This document shows, one piece after another, positions 53,289 to 61,646 of a stretch of 64,000 nucleotides of DNA. Numbering within the stretch: the stretch's first letter is position 1; the number at the start of each line of letters is the position of its first letter. Source of the stretch: Microbacterium sp. BH-3-3-3 (GTDB lineage Bacteria > Actinomycetota > Actinomycetes > Actinomycetales > Microbacteriaceae); the NCBI RefSeq assembly GCF_001792815.1, contig NZ_CP017674.1, positions 1,240,001 to 1,304,000 on the forward strand. Direction: 5' to 3'. Made by a program: the position numbers and the translations under genes. The notes under the pieces were generated by a model, which was given only the letters and a program-made list of their open reading frames with translations, ran no database searches and had not been told where the DNA came from.

Positions 53289-54632
53289 GTGACCGACGAC
53301 CGCGCCGACCACGAGACCGGCCTGGATGCCCTTCTTCAGGCGTCCGAGAACGGCGACGAAGGGGCGCCCATCTTCCCCGTCGGCTTCCGCGGCTACGATC
53401 GCGACGTCGTCGACGAAGCCGTTCGTGAACTCGGTGAACGTCTGCGAAGGGCTGCGGACGACGCGCACGACGCGAAGATGCGCGCCGAAGCGATGTTCGC
53501 CCAGCAGCGCGCGGAGCATGATGACGAGCTCGAGCAGGCTGCGCGGCGGCACAGCGAAGAGAACGGCGAGCTGCAGGAACGTCTGCGCGAAGCGGCGGCG
53601 CGTGCCGCCGAGGCCGAGACACGGGCATCGGCGCTGTCCGGCGAGTTCGCCGCCCGGCTCGGAGAGGACATCGATCCCGAACAGGGGCGACAGCAGTTCG
53701 ATGCGATCCTGCGCGTCGCCGAAGAACAGGCGACCGTGCTCGTGCAGAACGCCGTCGGGCAGGCGGAGCGCCTGCTGACGAGCGCTCACGACGAAGCCGC
53801 CTCCATCCGCGAGGACGCCGTCGCCGAGCAGTCCCGCCTCCGTGCCGAAGCCCAGCACGACGCCGACCAGATCCGCCTCCGCATCGAGACGGAGGCGACG
53901 GCGCACGCCGCGCGTCTCGAGCGCGAAGGCGCGCACGCCGCCGAACGGGTGTCGCAGGCGGAACGCGAGGCCGTGGCGGTGCGCACCGAAGCCGAGAAGG
54001 GCGCGGCCGCCCTGCGTTCGATGGTGTCTCGCGAGACGGGGGATCTTCGCGCGAAGGCGGAGCGCGACGTCCGCGAGATGACCGCGCGGGTGCTCGAGTT
54101 CGAAGAATCCCTCACGCGACGGCAAGACGATGCGCAGCAGGAGTTCCTCGTGCTGCACAACCAAGCGGTCGCCCACGCCGAGCGGATCACCTCCGATGCG
54201 AGCGATCAGGTGGCGGCGGCACTCGAGCACGCGCGCCGGATCAGCGCCCGGGCCGACGACTACGAGCGGCTGGCCCGCGCCCAGGCGCAGCAGGTCGAGG
54301 CCGACACGCACGTGCGCGCGCGCGACATCCTCGACGGATCCCGCGAGAAAGCACAGCGCATCGCCGACACGATCACGACGCACGCGGCGTCGGTCCTCCG
54401 AGACGCCGAGGACCGAACCCGTGATCTGCGGTGGCAGCAGCAGCAGCTGAGCAGCTTCATGGCCGAGATGAACGAGCTTCTGCGCGCTGTGCCCCGCGGT
54501 GGGTCGACGGGTCTCGACCTCGAAGACGACGCACCGACTTCGAGTACCGAACACGACGAGAAGCACACCGAGGTGGAACGAGACGTCACGGTCGGCGCGC
54601 ACGAGGACGACGAGGTCGATCCTCCCAGCTGA
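53289..54632 (+). CDS. DivIVA-like coiled-coil protein
   Basis: A 447-residue protein. The N-terminus FPVGFRGYDRDVVDEAVREL is the DivIVA membrane-curvature motif; residues 45-400 are long Ala/Glu/Arg heptads (HDAKMRAEAMFAQQRAEHDD, ATAHAARLEREGAHAAERVS), and the tail is acidic. DivIVA organises polar growth and septum placement in actinobacteria. AGGAGG precedes GTG. A second DivIVA (Wag31) would be expected elsewhere, so this may be a Gar-like or cell-shape homologue with a separate role. Confidence 0.82.
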   Translation: MTDDRADHETGLDALLQASENGDEGAPIFPVGFRGYDRDVVDEAVRELGERLRRAADDAHDAKMRAEAMFAQQRAEHDDELEQAARRHSEENGELQERLREAAARAAEAETRASALSGEFAARLGEDIDPEQGRQQFDAILRVAEEQATVLVQNAVGQAERLLTSAHDEAASIREDAVAEQSRLRAEAQHDADQIRLRIETEATAHAARLEREGAHAAERVSQAEREAVAVRTEAEKGAAALRSMVSRETGDLRAKAERDVREMTARVLEFEESLTRRQDDAQQEFLVLHNQAVAHAERITSDASDQVAAALEHARRISARADDYERLARAQAQQVEADTHVRARDILDGSREKAQRIADTITTHAASVLRDAEDRTRDLRWQQQQLSSFMAEMNELLRAVPRGGSTGLDLEDDAPTSSTEHDEKHTEVERDVTVGAHEDDEVDPPS

Positions 54633-54680
54633 CGTTCGGCGCGCATGCTCTCCCGGAGCTCCCCGGCTAACGTGGGAAGC

Positions 54681-55616
54681 ATGCGCACCGTCCCCCTCGG
54701 CCCCTCCGGCACTCGAGTCCCCCACGTCGTCGCAGGAATGATGCGGATCGACGGGAAGAGCGACGAGGACGTCCGCCGGCTCTACCGCGCCGCGCGCGAC
54801 GCGGGAATCGATTTCTTCGACCACGCCGACATCTACGCGGCCGAACTGCACTCCGCCGAACGCCGGTTCGCCGAAGCCCTGTCGCTCGACTCGGCCGAAC
54901 GGTCGGAGATCCGCCTGCAGACCAAAGCGGGGATCGTTCGGGAGGGGCCGTACTTCGACTTCTCGTACGACCACCTGGTGTCATCGGTCGAAGAATCCCT
55001 GCGGGCTCTGCGCACCGACTACGTCGATGTGCTTCTTCTCCACCGCCCCGATGCCCTCGTCGAGCCCGACGAAGTGGCTCGGGCTTTCGACCACCTCGAG
55101 TCCGCGGGCAAGGTGCGGGCGTTCGGCGTCTCGAATCACACACCGCGTCAGATCGACCTGCTGCGCACGGCCGTACGCCAGCCTCTCGTGGTCAACCAGG
55201 TGCAACTGTCCATCGCCCACGCGCCTCTGCTCACCCAGGGGCTCGCGGCGAACATGGAGGGCACGGCGCAGTCGGCCGTGCTCGACGGGGGCGGCCTGAT
55301 CGAGTACTGCCGCATCGAGGGCATCACCCTGCAGGCCTGGTCTCCGCTGCAGGGATCGCGGGGTGGTGGGGTGTTCCTCGACAACCCGGCCTACGCCGAG
55401 CTCAACACGGTCATCGGCGACCTCGCCGCGCGCTACGGGGTGACGCCCCTCGCGATCGCGGTCGCGTGGATCACCCGACACCCGGCCGGAATACAGGTGG
55501 TGCTCGGTACCACCACGCCCGGGCGCCTCACCGAGGCTGCGGCGGGTTCCGACATCGACCTCACCCGCGCCGAGTGGTACTCGCTCGTGCGCGCCGCGGG
55601 CTACGTCGTCCCGTGA
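54681..55616 (+). CDS. Aldo/keto reductase
   Basis: A 311-residue NADPH-dependent oxidoreductase of the AKR fold. FFDHADIYAAELHSAERRFA has catalytic Asp and Tyr, LQTKAGI the lysine and DVLLLHRPDALVEP the histidine. It aligns with the YdhF/predicted oxidoreductase branch. ATG 54681 follows TAACGT and GGGAAG, so it may be leaderless or use a weak ribosome-binding site. Natural substrate unknown. Confidence 0.92.
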   Translation: MRTVPLGPSGTRVPHVVAGMMRIDGKSDEDVRRLYRAARDAGIDFFDHADIYAAELHSAERRFAEALSLDSAERSEIRLQTKAGIVREGPYFDFSYDHLVSSVEESLRALRTDYVDVLLLHRPDALVEPDEVARAFDHLESAGKVRAFGVSNHTPRQIDLLRTAVRQPLVVNQVQLSIAHAPLLTQGLAANMEGTAQSAVLDGGGLIEYCRIEGITLQAWSPLQGSRGGGVFLDNPAYAELNTVIGDLAARYGVTPLAIAVAWITRHPAGIQVVLGTTTPGRLTEAAAGSDIDLTRAEWYSLVRAAGYVVP

Positions 55617-55625
55617 CCGTGTGCC

Positions 55626-56225
55626 TCAGTCGCCGCGACGCCCCCGGCGACTGCGGGAGATCACGACGATGAGGCCGACTCCGACGATGACGGCGGCGAT
55701 CAGCGGAACGAGGACGAACGCGAGTCGACCTGTCTCCGCCTCGGCGTCGGGTTCCGCCTGAGCGGAATCCTCCCCCGCCGAGGGGGAGGCGGACGACTCG
55801 GGTGCCGACGAGGTCGCCCCGGGCGTCGAGGTCGCCGGAACCGGCTCCGCCGTCGCCGCGGTGACGGTGACCGTCGCCTGCGCCAACGTCGACTCCCCCG
55901 TGCCGACCGCGACCACGATCTCACCGGCGCGCGTCGGGATGAGTTCGACGGTCGCTGATCCGTCGACCACCGCGACGCGAGCGGTCGTCCCGCCCGCGTC
56001 GACGCCGTCTCCGTCGAAGGCCGCGGCGTCGGTGGCATCCATCCCGAAGGTGGCCGTCTCGAGGCCCCCGAGACCTGTCACCGTGACGGTGGTGGTCTCG
56101 CCGATCGCCACGGTCGCCGGGTCGATGGTCACCGCCGGTCCCGTCGTGGCCTGTGCCGCCGCGGGAGCGAGGGTCAGCGAGGCGAAAAACACGGAGATGG
56201 CCAGAACGGCCGGTCGGAGGCGCAC
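55626..56225 (-). CDS. Membrane-anchored surface protein with Ser/Pro linker
   Basis: A 199-residue protein with a signal peptide (cleaved near PAAAQA), an Ig-like beta domain (VTIDPATVAIGETTTVTVTG), a Ser/Pro/Ala/Glu linker, one C-terminal helix (LAFVLVPLIAAVIVGVGLIV) and SRSRRGRRGD. It has no LPxTG motif. Start is GTG. It looks like a surface Ig-domain stalk. No function known. Confidence 0.7.
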   Translation of the reverse strand: MRLRPAVLAISVFFASLTLAPAAAQATTGPAVTIDPATVAIGETTTVTVTGLGGLETATFGMDATDAAAFDGDGVDAGGTTARVAVVDGSATVELIPTRAGEIVVAVGTGESTLAQATVTVTAATAEPVPATSTPGATSSAPESSASPSAGEDSAQAEPDAEAETGRLAFVLVPLIAAVIVGVGLIVVISRSRRGRRGD

Positions 56226-56371
56226 GGGGGTTCCCTTCGTCGGTCCGCGTAACGGTACCCACCGCGGCGACCGACCGCGCGGTGGTGGACGCGGACGCCG
56301 GGGAGCGCTAGGGATCGCCGCCCGACCCGCTTCGCTAGGCTTTGCTCGACATCCACGAGGAGGGGAAGCTC

Positions 56372-56599
56372 ATGACGTCGATCCGACCGTTTGCGGGAGT
56401 CTTCCTCTGCGGCATCGCGGCTCTCGTCTTCGCCGCCCCGACGCTCTTTCTCGCCGCGGACTCGCCGACGGGACCCAAGGTCGCGTTCCTGGTGGTCGGG
56501 ACGATCATCCTCGCCCTGGGAGCGCTGCGCATCCGCCGGGAAGGCGCCGCGAGCGCGCGGGGAACGGACGAGCCCGCAAAGCGCGTCAGCGGGGAGTGA
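56372..56599 (+). CDS. Small two-helix membrane protein
   Basis: A 75-residue protein with two helices (AGVFLCGIAALVFAAPTLFL and KVAFLVVGTIILALGAL) and a charged tail RIRREGAASARG. ATG 56372 with GAGGAGGGGAAG ahead. It overlaps a possible 28-residue frame at its end. No family recognised. Confidence 0.68.
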   Translation: MTSIRPFAGVFLCGIAALVFAAPTLFLAADSPTGPKVAFLVVGTIILALGALRIRREGAASARGTDEPAKRVSGE

Positions 56600-56672
56600 C
56601 CGCTTCCCGGTCTTCGATCAAGACGACCGAGATCGGTTCGGTGGGCAGGTCCCAGGCGGCGACGGGGTTCAT
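56586..56672 (-). CDS. Possible 28-residue peptide
   Basis: ATG to TGA encoding 28 residues (MNPVAAWDLPTEPIS, then VVLIEDREAVTPR), preceded by AAGAGAGAAG. It lies downstream of the DUF7882 gene on the same strand (127 bases) and overlaps the convergent 56372-56599 gene by 14 bases. It may be translated, but nothing else supports it. Confidence 0.35.
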   Translation of the reverse strand: MNPVAAWDLPTEPISVVLIEDREAVTPR

Positions 56673-56799
56673 GAGCTTCTCTCTTGCGACGGACGTGAGG
56701 TGAGGTTCTGCGCTGTGTCACGCATCGCCACCGCGAGATCGGCGACGATGCGCGTGCGGGCCGGCGGTGCGGCAGTCGGGGCCCCCGGCGGGCCCCCGA

Positions 56800-57177
56800 T
56801 CACGCGACGCGGGCGAGCGAGCGCGTCGCGTTCGCGGATCGAGGCGCCGGACGTGCCGGGGCCTCGGCCGCCGGAGCTGCGTCGAGCATTCCGTCGAGGC
56901 TGAGTCCGCGCGAGGAGTTCGCGTCGTTGGCCATGCGCTTGAGGATGTTCTGGTCGAGGGACTCGGGCTGCTCGGAGTCGAAGACGAACCGCAGGGGGAT
57001 CGACGGCTGCAGCCAGATCGTCGAGCGTCCGGCCGGTTCGTTCGGGCCGTGCACCCACGACAGGGTGAAGCTCTCGCCACGACGGAGCTTGGTAGCCACG
57101 ACGACCTTCACGTGTGCCAGCAGTCGGTCCTCGATGATGATCGGCTCGACGGTCGTGCCGTAGAAAAGCTTGGCCAT
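56800..57177 (-). CDS. DUF7882-family protein
   Basis: A 125-residue protein that starts MAKLFYGTTVEPIIIEDRLL, contains VVVATKLRRGESFTLSWVHG and GRSTIWLQPSIPLRFVFDSE and ends in a Pro/Ala tail. This matches the small Microbacteriaceae family DUF7882, which databases sometimes label ATP-dependent DNA ligase although it has no ligase motif. The first half is compact and probably beta-rich. It is divergent from a MarR gene across an AT-rich palindromic gap, so MarR probably represses or autoregulates it. Confidence 0.82.
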   Translation of the reverse strand: MAKLFYGTTVEPIIIEDRLLAHVKVVVATKLRRGESFTLSWVHGPNEPAGRSTIWLQPSIPLRFVFDSEQPESLDQNILKRMANDANSSRGLSLDGMLDAAPAAEAPARPAPRSANATRSLARVA

Positions 57178-57195
57178 GGTGTACCCCTCTGCTCG

Positions 57196-57238
57196 TTGCT
57201 TATTTGAGAACTTACTAGTTAGACTAGCGAATAGGCAA
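57196..57238. promoter_or_regulatory. Palindromic operator between DUF7882 and MarR genes
   Basis: TTGCTTATTTG and CGAATAGGCAA (9 of 11 pairs) flank an AT-rich stretch containing the perfect palindrome CTAGTTAGACTAG. The unusual AT content in a GC-rich genome and the MarR neighbour point to a MarR operator covering both promoters. Confidence 0.68.
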
Positions 57239-57258
57239 ACAAGATATTAGGGGACCGG

Positions 57259-57846
57259 ATGACGACCGAAAGCAGCACGCCTCCGTCGTACTGGTACAGC
57301 GAAAGCGCCGACGACGAACGGGGATCCCGAGTCATGGAGGCACTGCGTGCGTATCGCAGCGCCGAGATGGCCATGCGCCGTCGCACCCAGGACTCGATGG
57401 CGATGGGCGAGAACGAGCTGCTCGTTCTGCGCTATCTGACGCGGGCTGCGGGGTCGGGTCAGGACGTCACTCCGATCCACCTGGCGCGCCATCTCGGCGT
57501 GTCGACGGCATCCATCACCGCGCTGCTCGACCGTCTCGAGAAGAGTGCCCACGTGCGGAGGAGTCCGCACCCGACGGATCGCCGGAAGGTGCTCGTGGCT
57601 GCGACGATCCACGCCGATGACGAGATGCGCGACACGTTGGCGGCGATGCATCGACGCATGATGCAGGCCACGCGCGGAATGAGCGAAGCCGAGACCACGG
57701 CGGTCACCGCCTTCCTCGGGCGCATGCGGTGCGCCGTGACGAACGCCTGCGCCTCGACGGGAGAACCGTGTTGCGCGATCGCGGGGGTCCCCGCCGTCTC
57801 CCCCTCGGCCGTCGTTCCCGAGACCGTCCCGGACGTGGCGGCGTGA
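57259..57846 (+). CDS. MarR-family transcriptional regulator
   Basis: A 195-residue winged-helix regulator: LRYLTRAAGSGQDVTPIHLA, LGVSTASITALLDRLEKSAH and HPTDRRKVLVAATI form the MarR core. The C-terminal 40 residues hold a Cys-rich segment, CAVTNACASTGEPCCA, that could sense redox or metal; this is seen, not tested. AGGGGA precedes the ATG. GTG of the transglutaminase overlaps its stop. Confidence 0.9.
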   Translation: MTTESSTPPSYWYSESADDERGSRVMEALRAYRSAEMAMRRRTQDSMAMGENELLVLRYLTRAAGSGQDVTPIHLARHLGVSTASITALLDRLEKSAHVRRSPHPTDRRKVLVAATIHADDEMRDTLAAMHRRMMQATRGMSEAETTAVTAFLGRMRCAVTNACASTGEPCCAIAGVPAVSPSAVVPETVPDVAA

Positions 57847-58634
57847 GAGCGCGAGTCACCGCGGCCATCGAGCTCCAGGTCGACAGCGACGCCGACGTCG
57901 TCCTCTCGATCGCGGCCGCCTCGGGGTGGTCGGATGACGAGCGGCTCCAGGTGCGCACCACCGCCGGGGTGCTGCCCGTCACCGAGAGCGTCGACCACCA
58001 CGGCGGACGCCTGCATCGCGTGACGCTGCCGGTCGGCCACGTGCGGATCGACTACGACGCCGAGGTCGCGAGCCCGACCGCCCCCGCTCCCTCGGATGAG
58101 CTCGACGCCGTGCGCTACCTCCGGCCCAGCCGTTACGTCCCCTCCGACGCCCTGGGTGACGGCATCCCGAACTTCGGCGGGGCCGCACCCCGCGAATTGG
58201 TCTCGCTCGTGCCGCAGTGGGTCGCGGATGCGCTGTCTTACGTGAGCGGGTCCAGCGGGCCCACCGATACCGCTCTCGACACCCTCCGCAGCCGCGAAGG
58301 GGTCTGTCGCGACTACGCCCACGTGACGATCGCGCTTCTGCGCGCCCTGGGCGTTCCCGCCCGACTCGTCTCCGTCTACGCCCCCGGCCTGTCCCCCATG
58401 GACTTCCACGCCGTCGTCGAGGCCTTCGTCGACGGACGGTGGGAGGTGGTGGATGCCACCCGCTTGGCGCCGCGCCCCCACTTCGTCCGCATCGCGACGG
58501 GGCGGGACGCTGCCGACACGGCCTTCCTCACCACGCTGTCGGGAACGATGACGTTGTCTTCCGTCGAGGTCAGCGCCGTCGCCATCGGCGCCTTCACCAC
58601 CGACGACCATCGCGGCGCGGTGCTCCTACCCTGA
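57843..58634 (+). CDS. Transglutaminase-like cysteine protease/peptidase
   Basis: A 263-residue protein. The N-terminal half is a beta domain; the catalytic half has the transglutaminase triad: Cys in SREGVCRDYAHVTIALLRAL, His in DFHAVVEAF and Asp in VVDATRLAPR. These bacterial proteins act as proteases or amidases on cell-wall-linked or peptide substrates. No signal peptide, so it is probably cytoplasmic. It overlaps the MarR gene (GTGA), suggesting MarR regulation and cotranscription. Confidence 0.86.
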   Translation: MRARVTAAIELQVDSDADVVLSIAAASGWSDDERLQVRTTAGVLPVTESVDHHGGRLHRVTLPVGHVRIDYDAEVASPTAPAPSDELDAVRYLRPSRYVPSDALGDGIPNFGGAAPRELVSLVPQWVADALSYVSGSSGPTDTALDTLRSREGVCRDYAHVTIALLRALGVPARLVSVYAPGLSPMDFHAVVEAFVDGRWEVVDATRLAPRPHFVRIATGRDAADTAFLTTLSGTMTLSSVEVSAVAIGAFTTDDHRGAVLLP

Positions 58635-58673
58635 GTCCCCCTCACGGGGGATCCCCGCCGGAACCCCGCGCGG

Positions 58674-58679
58674 TAACGT
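58674..58679 (+). promoter_or_regulatory. -10 box TAACGT of leaderless DUF2207 gene
   Basis: TAACGT ends 6 bases before ATG 58686; no ribosome-binding site is present. Confidence 0.58.
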
Positions 58680-58685
58680 CGCAGC

Positions 58686-60539
58686 ATGGACGTCTTCCCC
58701 CCGCCGTCTCGAGCCCTTCGCCGCGCCGCTGCCCTCGTGGCGGTGTTCGCACTGGCGGTTCTGCTCGTCGCCATCCCCCGCCCGGCCGCGGCCGACACCG
58801 ACGACTTCACCTTCGACTCCTTCGACGCAGACATGAGCTTGTCGCGCACCTCGGACGGGCACGCCGAGCTCGCCGTCGTCGAGACCATCGTGGCGCGCTT
58901 CCCCGACGAGGATCAGAACCGTGGAATCGTGCGGGCGATCCCCGACGATTACGACGGAGTGCCGTTGCAGACCCGTGTCGTGTCGGTCACCGACGCGTCG
59001 GGCGCCGACGTGCCCTACGAGATCGAGGAGGGGCGCCGCGAGGTGCGGGTGCTCACGGGCGACGACGATTACGTGCGCGGCGTGCAGACCTACGTCATCT
59101 CGTACACGCAGCGCGACACCATCCGGTCGTTCGCCGACACCGACACCGACGAGTTCTACCGGGACATCAACGGCACCGACTGGGAACAGCCGTTCGGCGA
59201 GGTCTCGGTCCGACTCAGCGTCGACCCGTCGCTCTCCTCGACGGCGATCGACGGGGCGGCCGCGTGCTACGTCGGAGAGCAGGGCTCCGACGCCCGGTGC
59301 GACATCACCCGCACCTCGGACGCAACGGGGTCGCTCGTCTGGACCGCCGGGGCACGGGACCTCGACGCGGGCGAGAACGTCACGATCGCGGTGGGCTTCT
59401 CACCCGGCACCTTCGTCCCGGGCGAAGTCGTCCGCACCCCCATGGAGCAGTTCTCCGTCGACGCGGCGCCCGCTCTGGCGGGGCTCTCCCTCGGCGCGGT
59501 GGGCCTGGCGGTGGCCGGAATCGGGACCGCCGTCGTCGCGCGCCGGCGCGGACGGGATGCCGCCGGGCGCGGTGTCATCGTGCCCGAGTACGCCCCACCG
59601 TCCGACGTCGACGTCCTGCAGGGCGCTGAACTCGTGCAGCGCGGGGGCGCCGGCATCCCCGCCGCTCTGCTCGACGCGGCGATCGCGGGCCATCTGCGCA
59701 TCGTCGAGTCAGCGGACGACGTACAGACCCTCATGCTCGAACTCGTGCGCACCGACGACGCGAGCCCCCTGCACGCCGCGGTGCTCACGGCCGTCTTCGG
59801 CTCGGGAGCCCGGCCCGGTGCCCGCGTCGTGCTGGGGCCCGACCGGCAAGACGTGGCGAAGGCGTTGCAGGCGCTTCCCCCCGGCGCCTCCGCAGAACTG
59901 CGGGCGCGGGGATGGACCCACCCGCAGCGCCACGGCCTCTCGATCGGCGCCGGCATCACCGCGGTGGCGGCATTCGTCGTCGCGGTGGGAGCCCTCATCT
60001 TCGCGGCGATGGGAACGGCCCCCACGTGGTGGCAGATCGCCGCGATTCCCGCGACCGTGGTCCTCGGCATCCTGGCGTTCGTCCTGCTGCGCTATCGCGA
60101 CCGCGTCACCGACGCCGGCGCCCCCGCCCGCGACCACCTTCGGGGCCTGCGCGACTACCTGCAGCTCGCGGAGGCCGACCGCCTGCGCGTTCTGCAGAGT
60201 CCCGAGGGAGCCGAGCGGCGCCCGGTCGACACCGCGGACTCGGCGCACGTGCTGCACCTGTACGAGCGCCTTCTGCCGTGGGCCGTGGTGTGGGGGAACG
60301 AGCGCGAATGGGCGCAGGTCCTCGACACGCGCGTGCGCGAGAACGGCGGCGAGCTGGGCTGGTACGCCGGCTCGAACGGCTTCTCGTCGACGGCCTTCCT
60401 CGCCACGATGGGATCAATGCGCACCGCGAGCGCCCCGGCGACGGCCACGACGAGCGGATCCGGGAGCTTCTCGGGCGGGTCGTTCGGCGGGGGCTTCTCG
60501 GGCGGCGGAATGGGCGGAGGCGGAGGCGGCGGTCGGTGA
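58686..60539 (+). CDS. DUF2207 membrane protein
   Basis: A 617-residue membrane protein: signal peptide, extracytoplasmic beta domain (ETIVARFPDEDQNRGIVRAI, TYVISYTQRDTIRSF), a helix near 255-280, a cytoplasmic middle, two more helices and a glycine-rich C-terminus GSGSFSGGSFGGGFSGGGMG that is the DUF2207 hallmark. Its exact function is unknown. It is leaderless and starts 51 bases after the transglutaminase gene, so both may also share a transcript. Confidence 0.88.
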   Translation: MDVFPPPSRALRRAAALVAVFALAVLLVAIPRPAAADTDDFTFDSFDADMSLSRTSDGHAELAVVETIVARFPDEDQNRGIVRAIPDDYDGVPLQTRVVSVTDASGADVPYEIEEGRREVRVLTGDDDYVRGVQTYVISYTQRDTIRSFADTDTDEFYRDINGTDWEQPFGEVSVRLSVDPSLSSTAIDGAAACYVGEQGSDARCDITRTSDATGSLVWTAGARDLDAGENVTIAVGFSPGTFVPGEVVRTPMEQFSVDAAPALAGLSLGAVGLAVAGIGTAVVARRRGRDAAGRGVIVPEYAPPSDVDVLQGAELVQRGGAGIPAALLDAAIAGHLRIVESADDVQTLMLELVRTDDASPLHAAVLTAVFGSGARPGARVVLGPDRQDVAKALQALPPGASAELRARGWTHPQRHGLSIGAGITAVAAFVVAVGALIFAAMGTAPTWWQIAAIPATVVLGILAFVLLRYRDRVTDAGAPARDHLRGLRDYLQLAEADRLRVLQSPEGAERRPVDTADSAHVLHLYERLLPWAVVWGNEREWAQVLDTRVRENGGELGWYAGSNGFSSTAFLATMGSMRTASAPATATTSGSGSFSGGSFGGGFSGGGMGGGGGGGR

Positions 60540-60590
60540 CGCCGTCGGGGCCGCAGCTCGAGACGGTGGCGGGACGACGTCCGCGAGGCG

Positions 60591-61274
60591 TCACTCCGCG
60601 ACGCGGATGACCTCCGCGATCACCCGCGGGTCGGCCAGCACGCGGAAGTGCCCGCCACCGGCGAGCCGGACGTTGCGCGCCCCCGCCAGCTCGCTCCCCT
60701 CGGGGATGTGCGGGTCGAACGGACCGTAGACGGAGACGATCCGCACGTTCGCTTCGGCCGCAGCGGCGAGCGCGCGCATGGTCGCGTCGCCCGAGGCGAA
60801 AGCCCGCAACGACGGGGTGGGCATGAGCCGGCTGTAGCGCGAGCCGCCGAAGGGCGTGGCCACGGCCACCATGGCGCGCACCCTCTCGCCCTCCGGATGG
60901 AAGGCCATGACGTGCTTGCCGATCAGCCCGCCCTTGCTGTGGGCCACGAGCACGACGTCGTCGAGCCCCCGCGCGACGAGCAGCGCGGCGACGCGATCGG
61001 CGGCCTCGGCCACGGGCCGAAGATTGCCGCCCAGCTCGGTGACGACGTGCACCGGGTGCCCGCGGTCGTGCAGGGCCTTCGCGAGGGGTTCCATGAAGCG
61101 CCAGGTCTCGTAGATCCCGGGCAGCAGCACGATCGGGGTCCCGCTCCCCTCGGCGAGCGCATCGGGGGCGTCCCGACCGGTGAGCGCCCGCACTTGACCG
61201 CGCACGGCGTAGACGTAGTCGCGCACCCACCATCCGAGGTCGCGGACGCCGGTCCGGAGCTTGGCGATCACCAT
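60591..61274 (-). CDS. Alpha/beta hydrolase, lipase-like
   Basis: A 227-residue hydrolase. VLLPGIYETWRFMEPLAKAL is the start of the fold; the nucleophile motif is VAHSKGGLIGK (A-H-S-K-G, where most lipases have G-H-S-x-G). VYGPFDPHIP (Asp) and GGHFRVLADPRV (His) complete the triad. Convergent with the DUF2207 gene. An ATG start at 61274. Substrate unknown; the VAHSKGG form is found in lipase/PGAP1-like proteins. Confidence 0.85.
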   Translation of the reverse strand: MVIAKLRTGVRDLGWWVRDYVYAVRGQVRALTGRDAPDALAEGSGTPIVLLPGIYETWRFMEPLAKALHDRGHPVHVVTELGGNLRPVAEAADRVAALLVARGLDDVVLVAHSKGGLIGKHVMAFHPEGERVRAMVAVATPFGGSRYSRLMPTPSLRAFASGDATMRALAAAAEANVRIVSVYGPFDPHIPEGSELAGARNVRLAGGGHFRVLADPRVIAEVIRVAE

Positions 61275-61385
61275 GTGCCCATCCTCGTCGAGGCCGTTCC
61301 GCGAGGGGACCGGGTTGCGCCGACAGGCCCGGCGGCACACCCGCTCGGTGCGCGCAACCCGCGCCGTGGCGTCTGCGGCCCGTCG

Positions 61386-61391
61386 TAACCT
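61386..61391 (+). promoter_or_regulatory. -10 box TAACCT of leaderless gene
   Basis: TAACCT ends 6 bases before ATG 61398, which decides for that start over GTG 61392, a codon adjoining the box. Confidence 0.58.
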
Positions 61392-61397
61392 GTGGCC

Positions 61398-61646
61398 ATG
61401 GACACCTCGGATATCCGCTGGAACGAGCCCGCCCGTCAGAAGATCCTCGACGACGCCGACGCGGTGTTGCGCGAAGCCGTCGTCGCCATCGCCCGCGAGA
61501 GCGACGGCATCTCCTCCGACGAGGCGTTCGCGCAGATCAACGCCCGCATCAAGGACCGCTTCATCGACTACGAGCCGGGTCCCGACATCCGCACGTACGC
61601 CGACGCGATCGCCGCCGGGGAGATCTCCCCCGACGACGCCGGATGA
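61398..61646 (+). CDS. Hypothetical 82-residue protein
   Basis: An 82-residue acidic helical protein (AREKILD-like helix, DADAVLREAVVAIA, SDEAFAQINARIKDRF). It overlaps the glycosyltransferase gene as ATGA, so translation is coupled. No known domain recognised. It may be an accessory protein for the glycosyltransferase. Confidence 0.7.
   Translation: MDTSDIRWNEPARQKILDDADAVLREAVVAIARESDGISSDEAFAQINARIKDRFIDYEPGPDIRTYADAIAAGEISPDDAG

Noticed and set aside
52716..54974. Open minus-strand frame upstream of the DUF998 start, opposite the DivIVA gene
   Set aside because: The real DUF998 protein starts at ATG 52715 with AGGAGGAG; the rest is opposite-strand noise.
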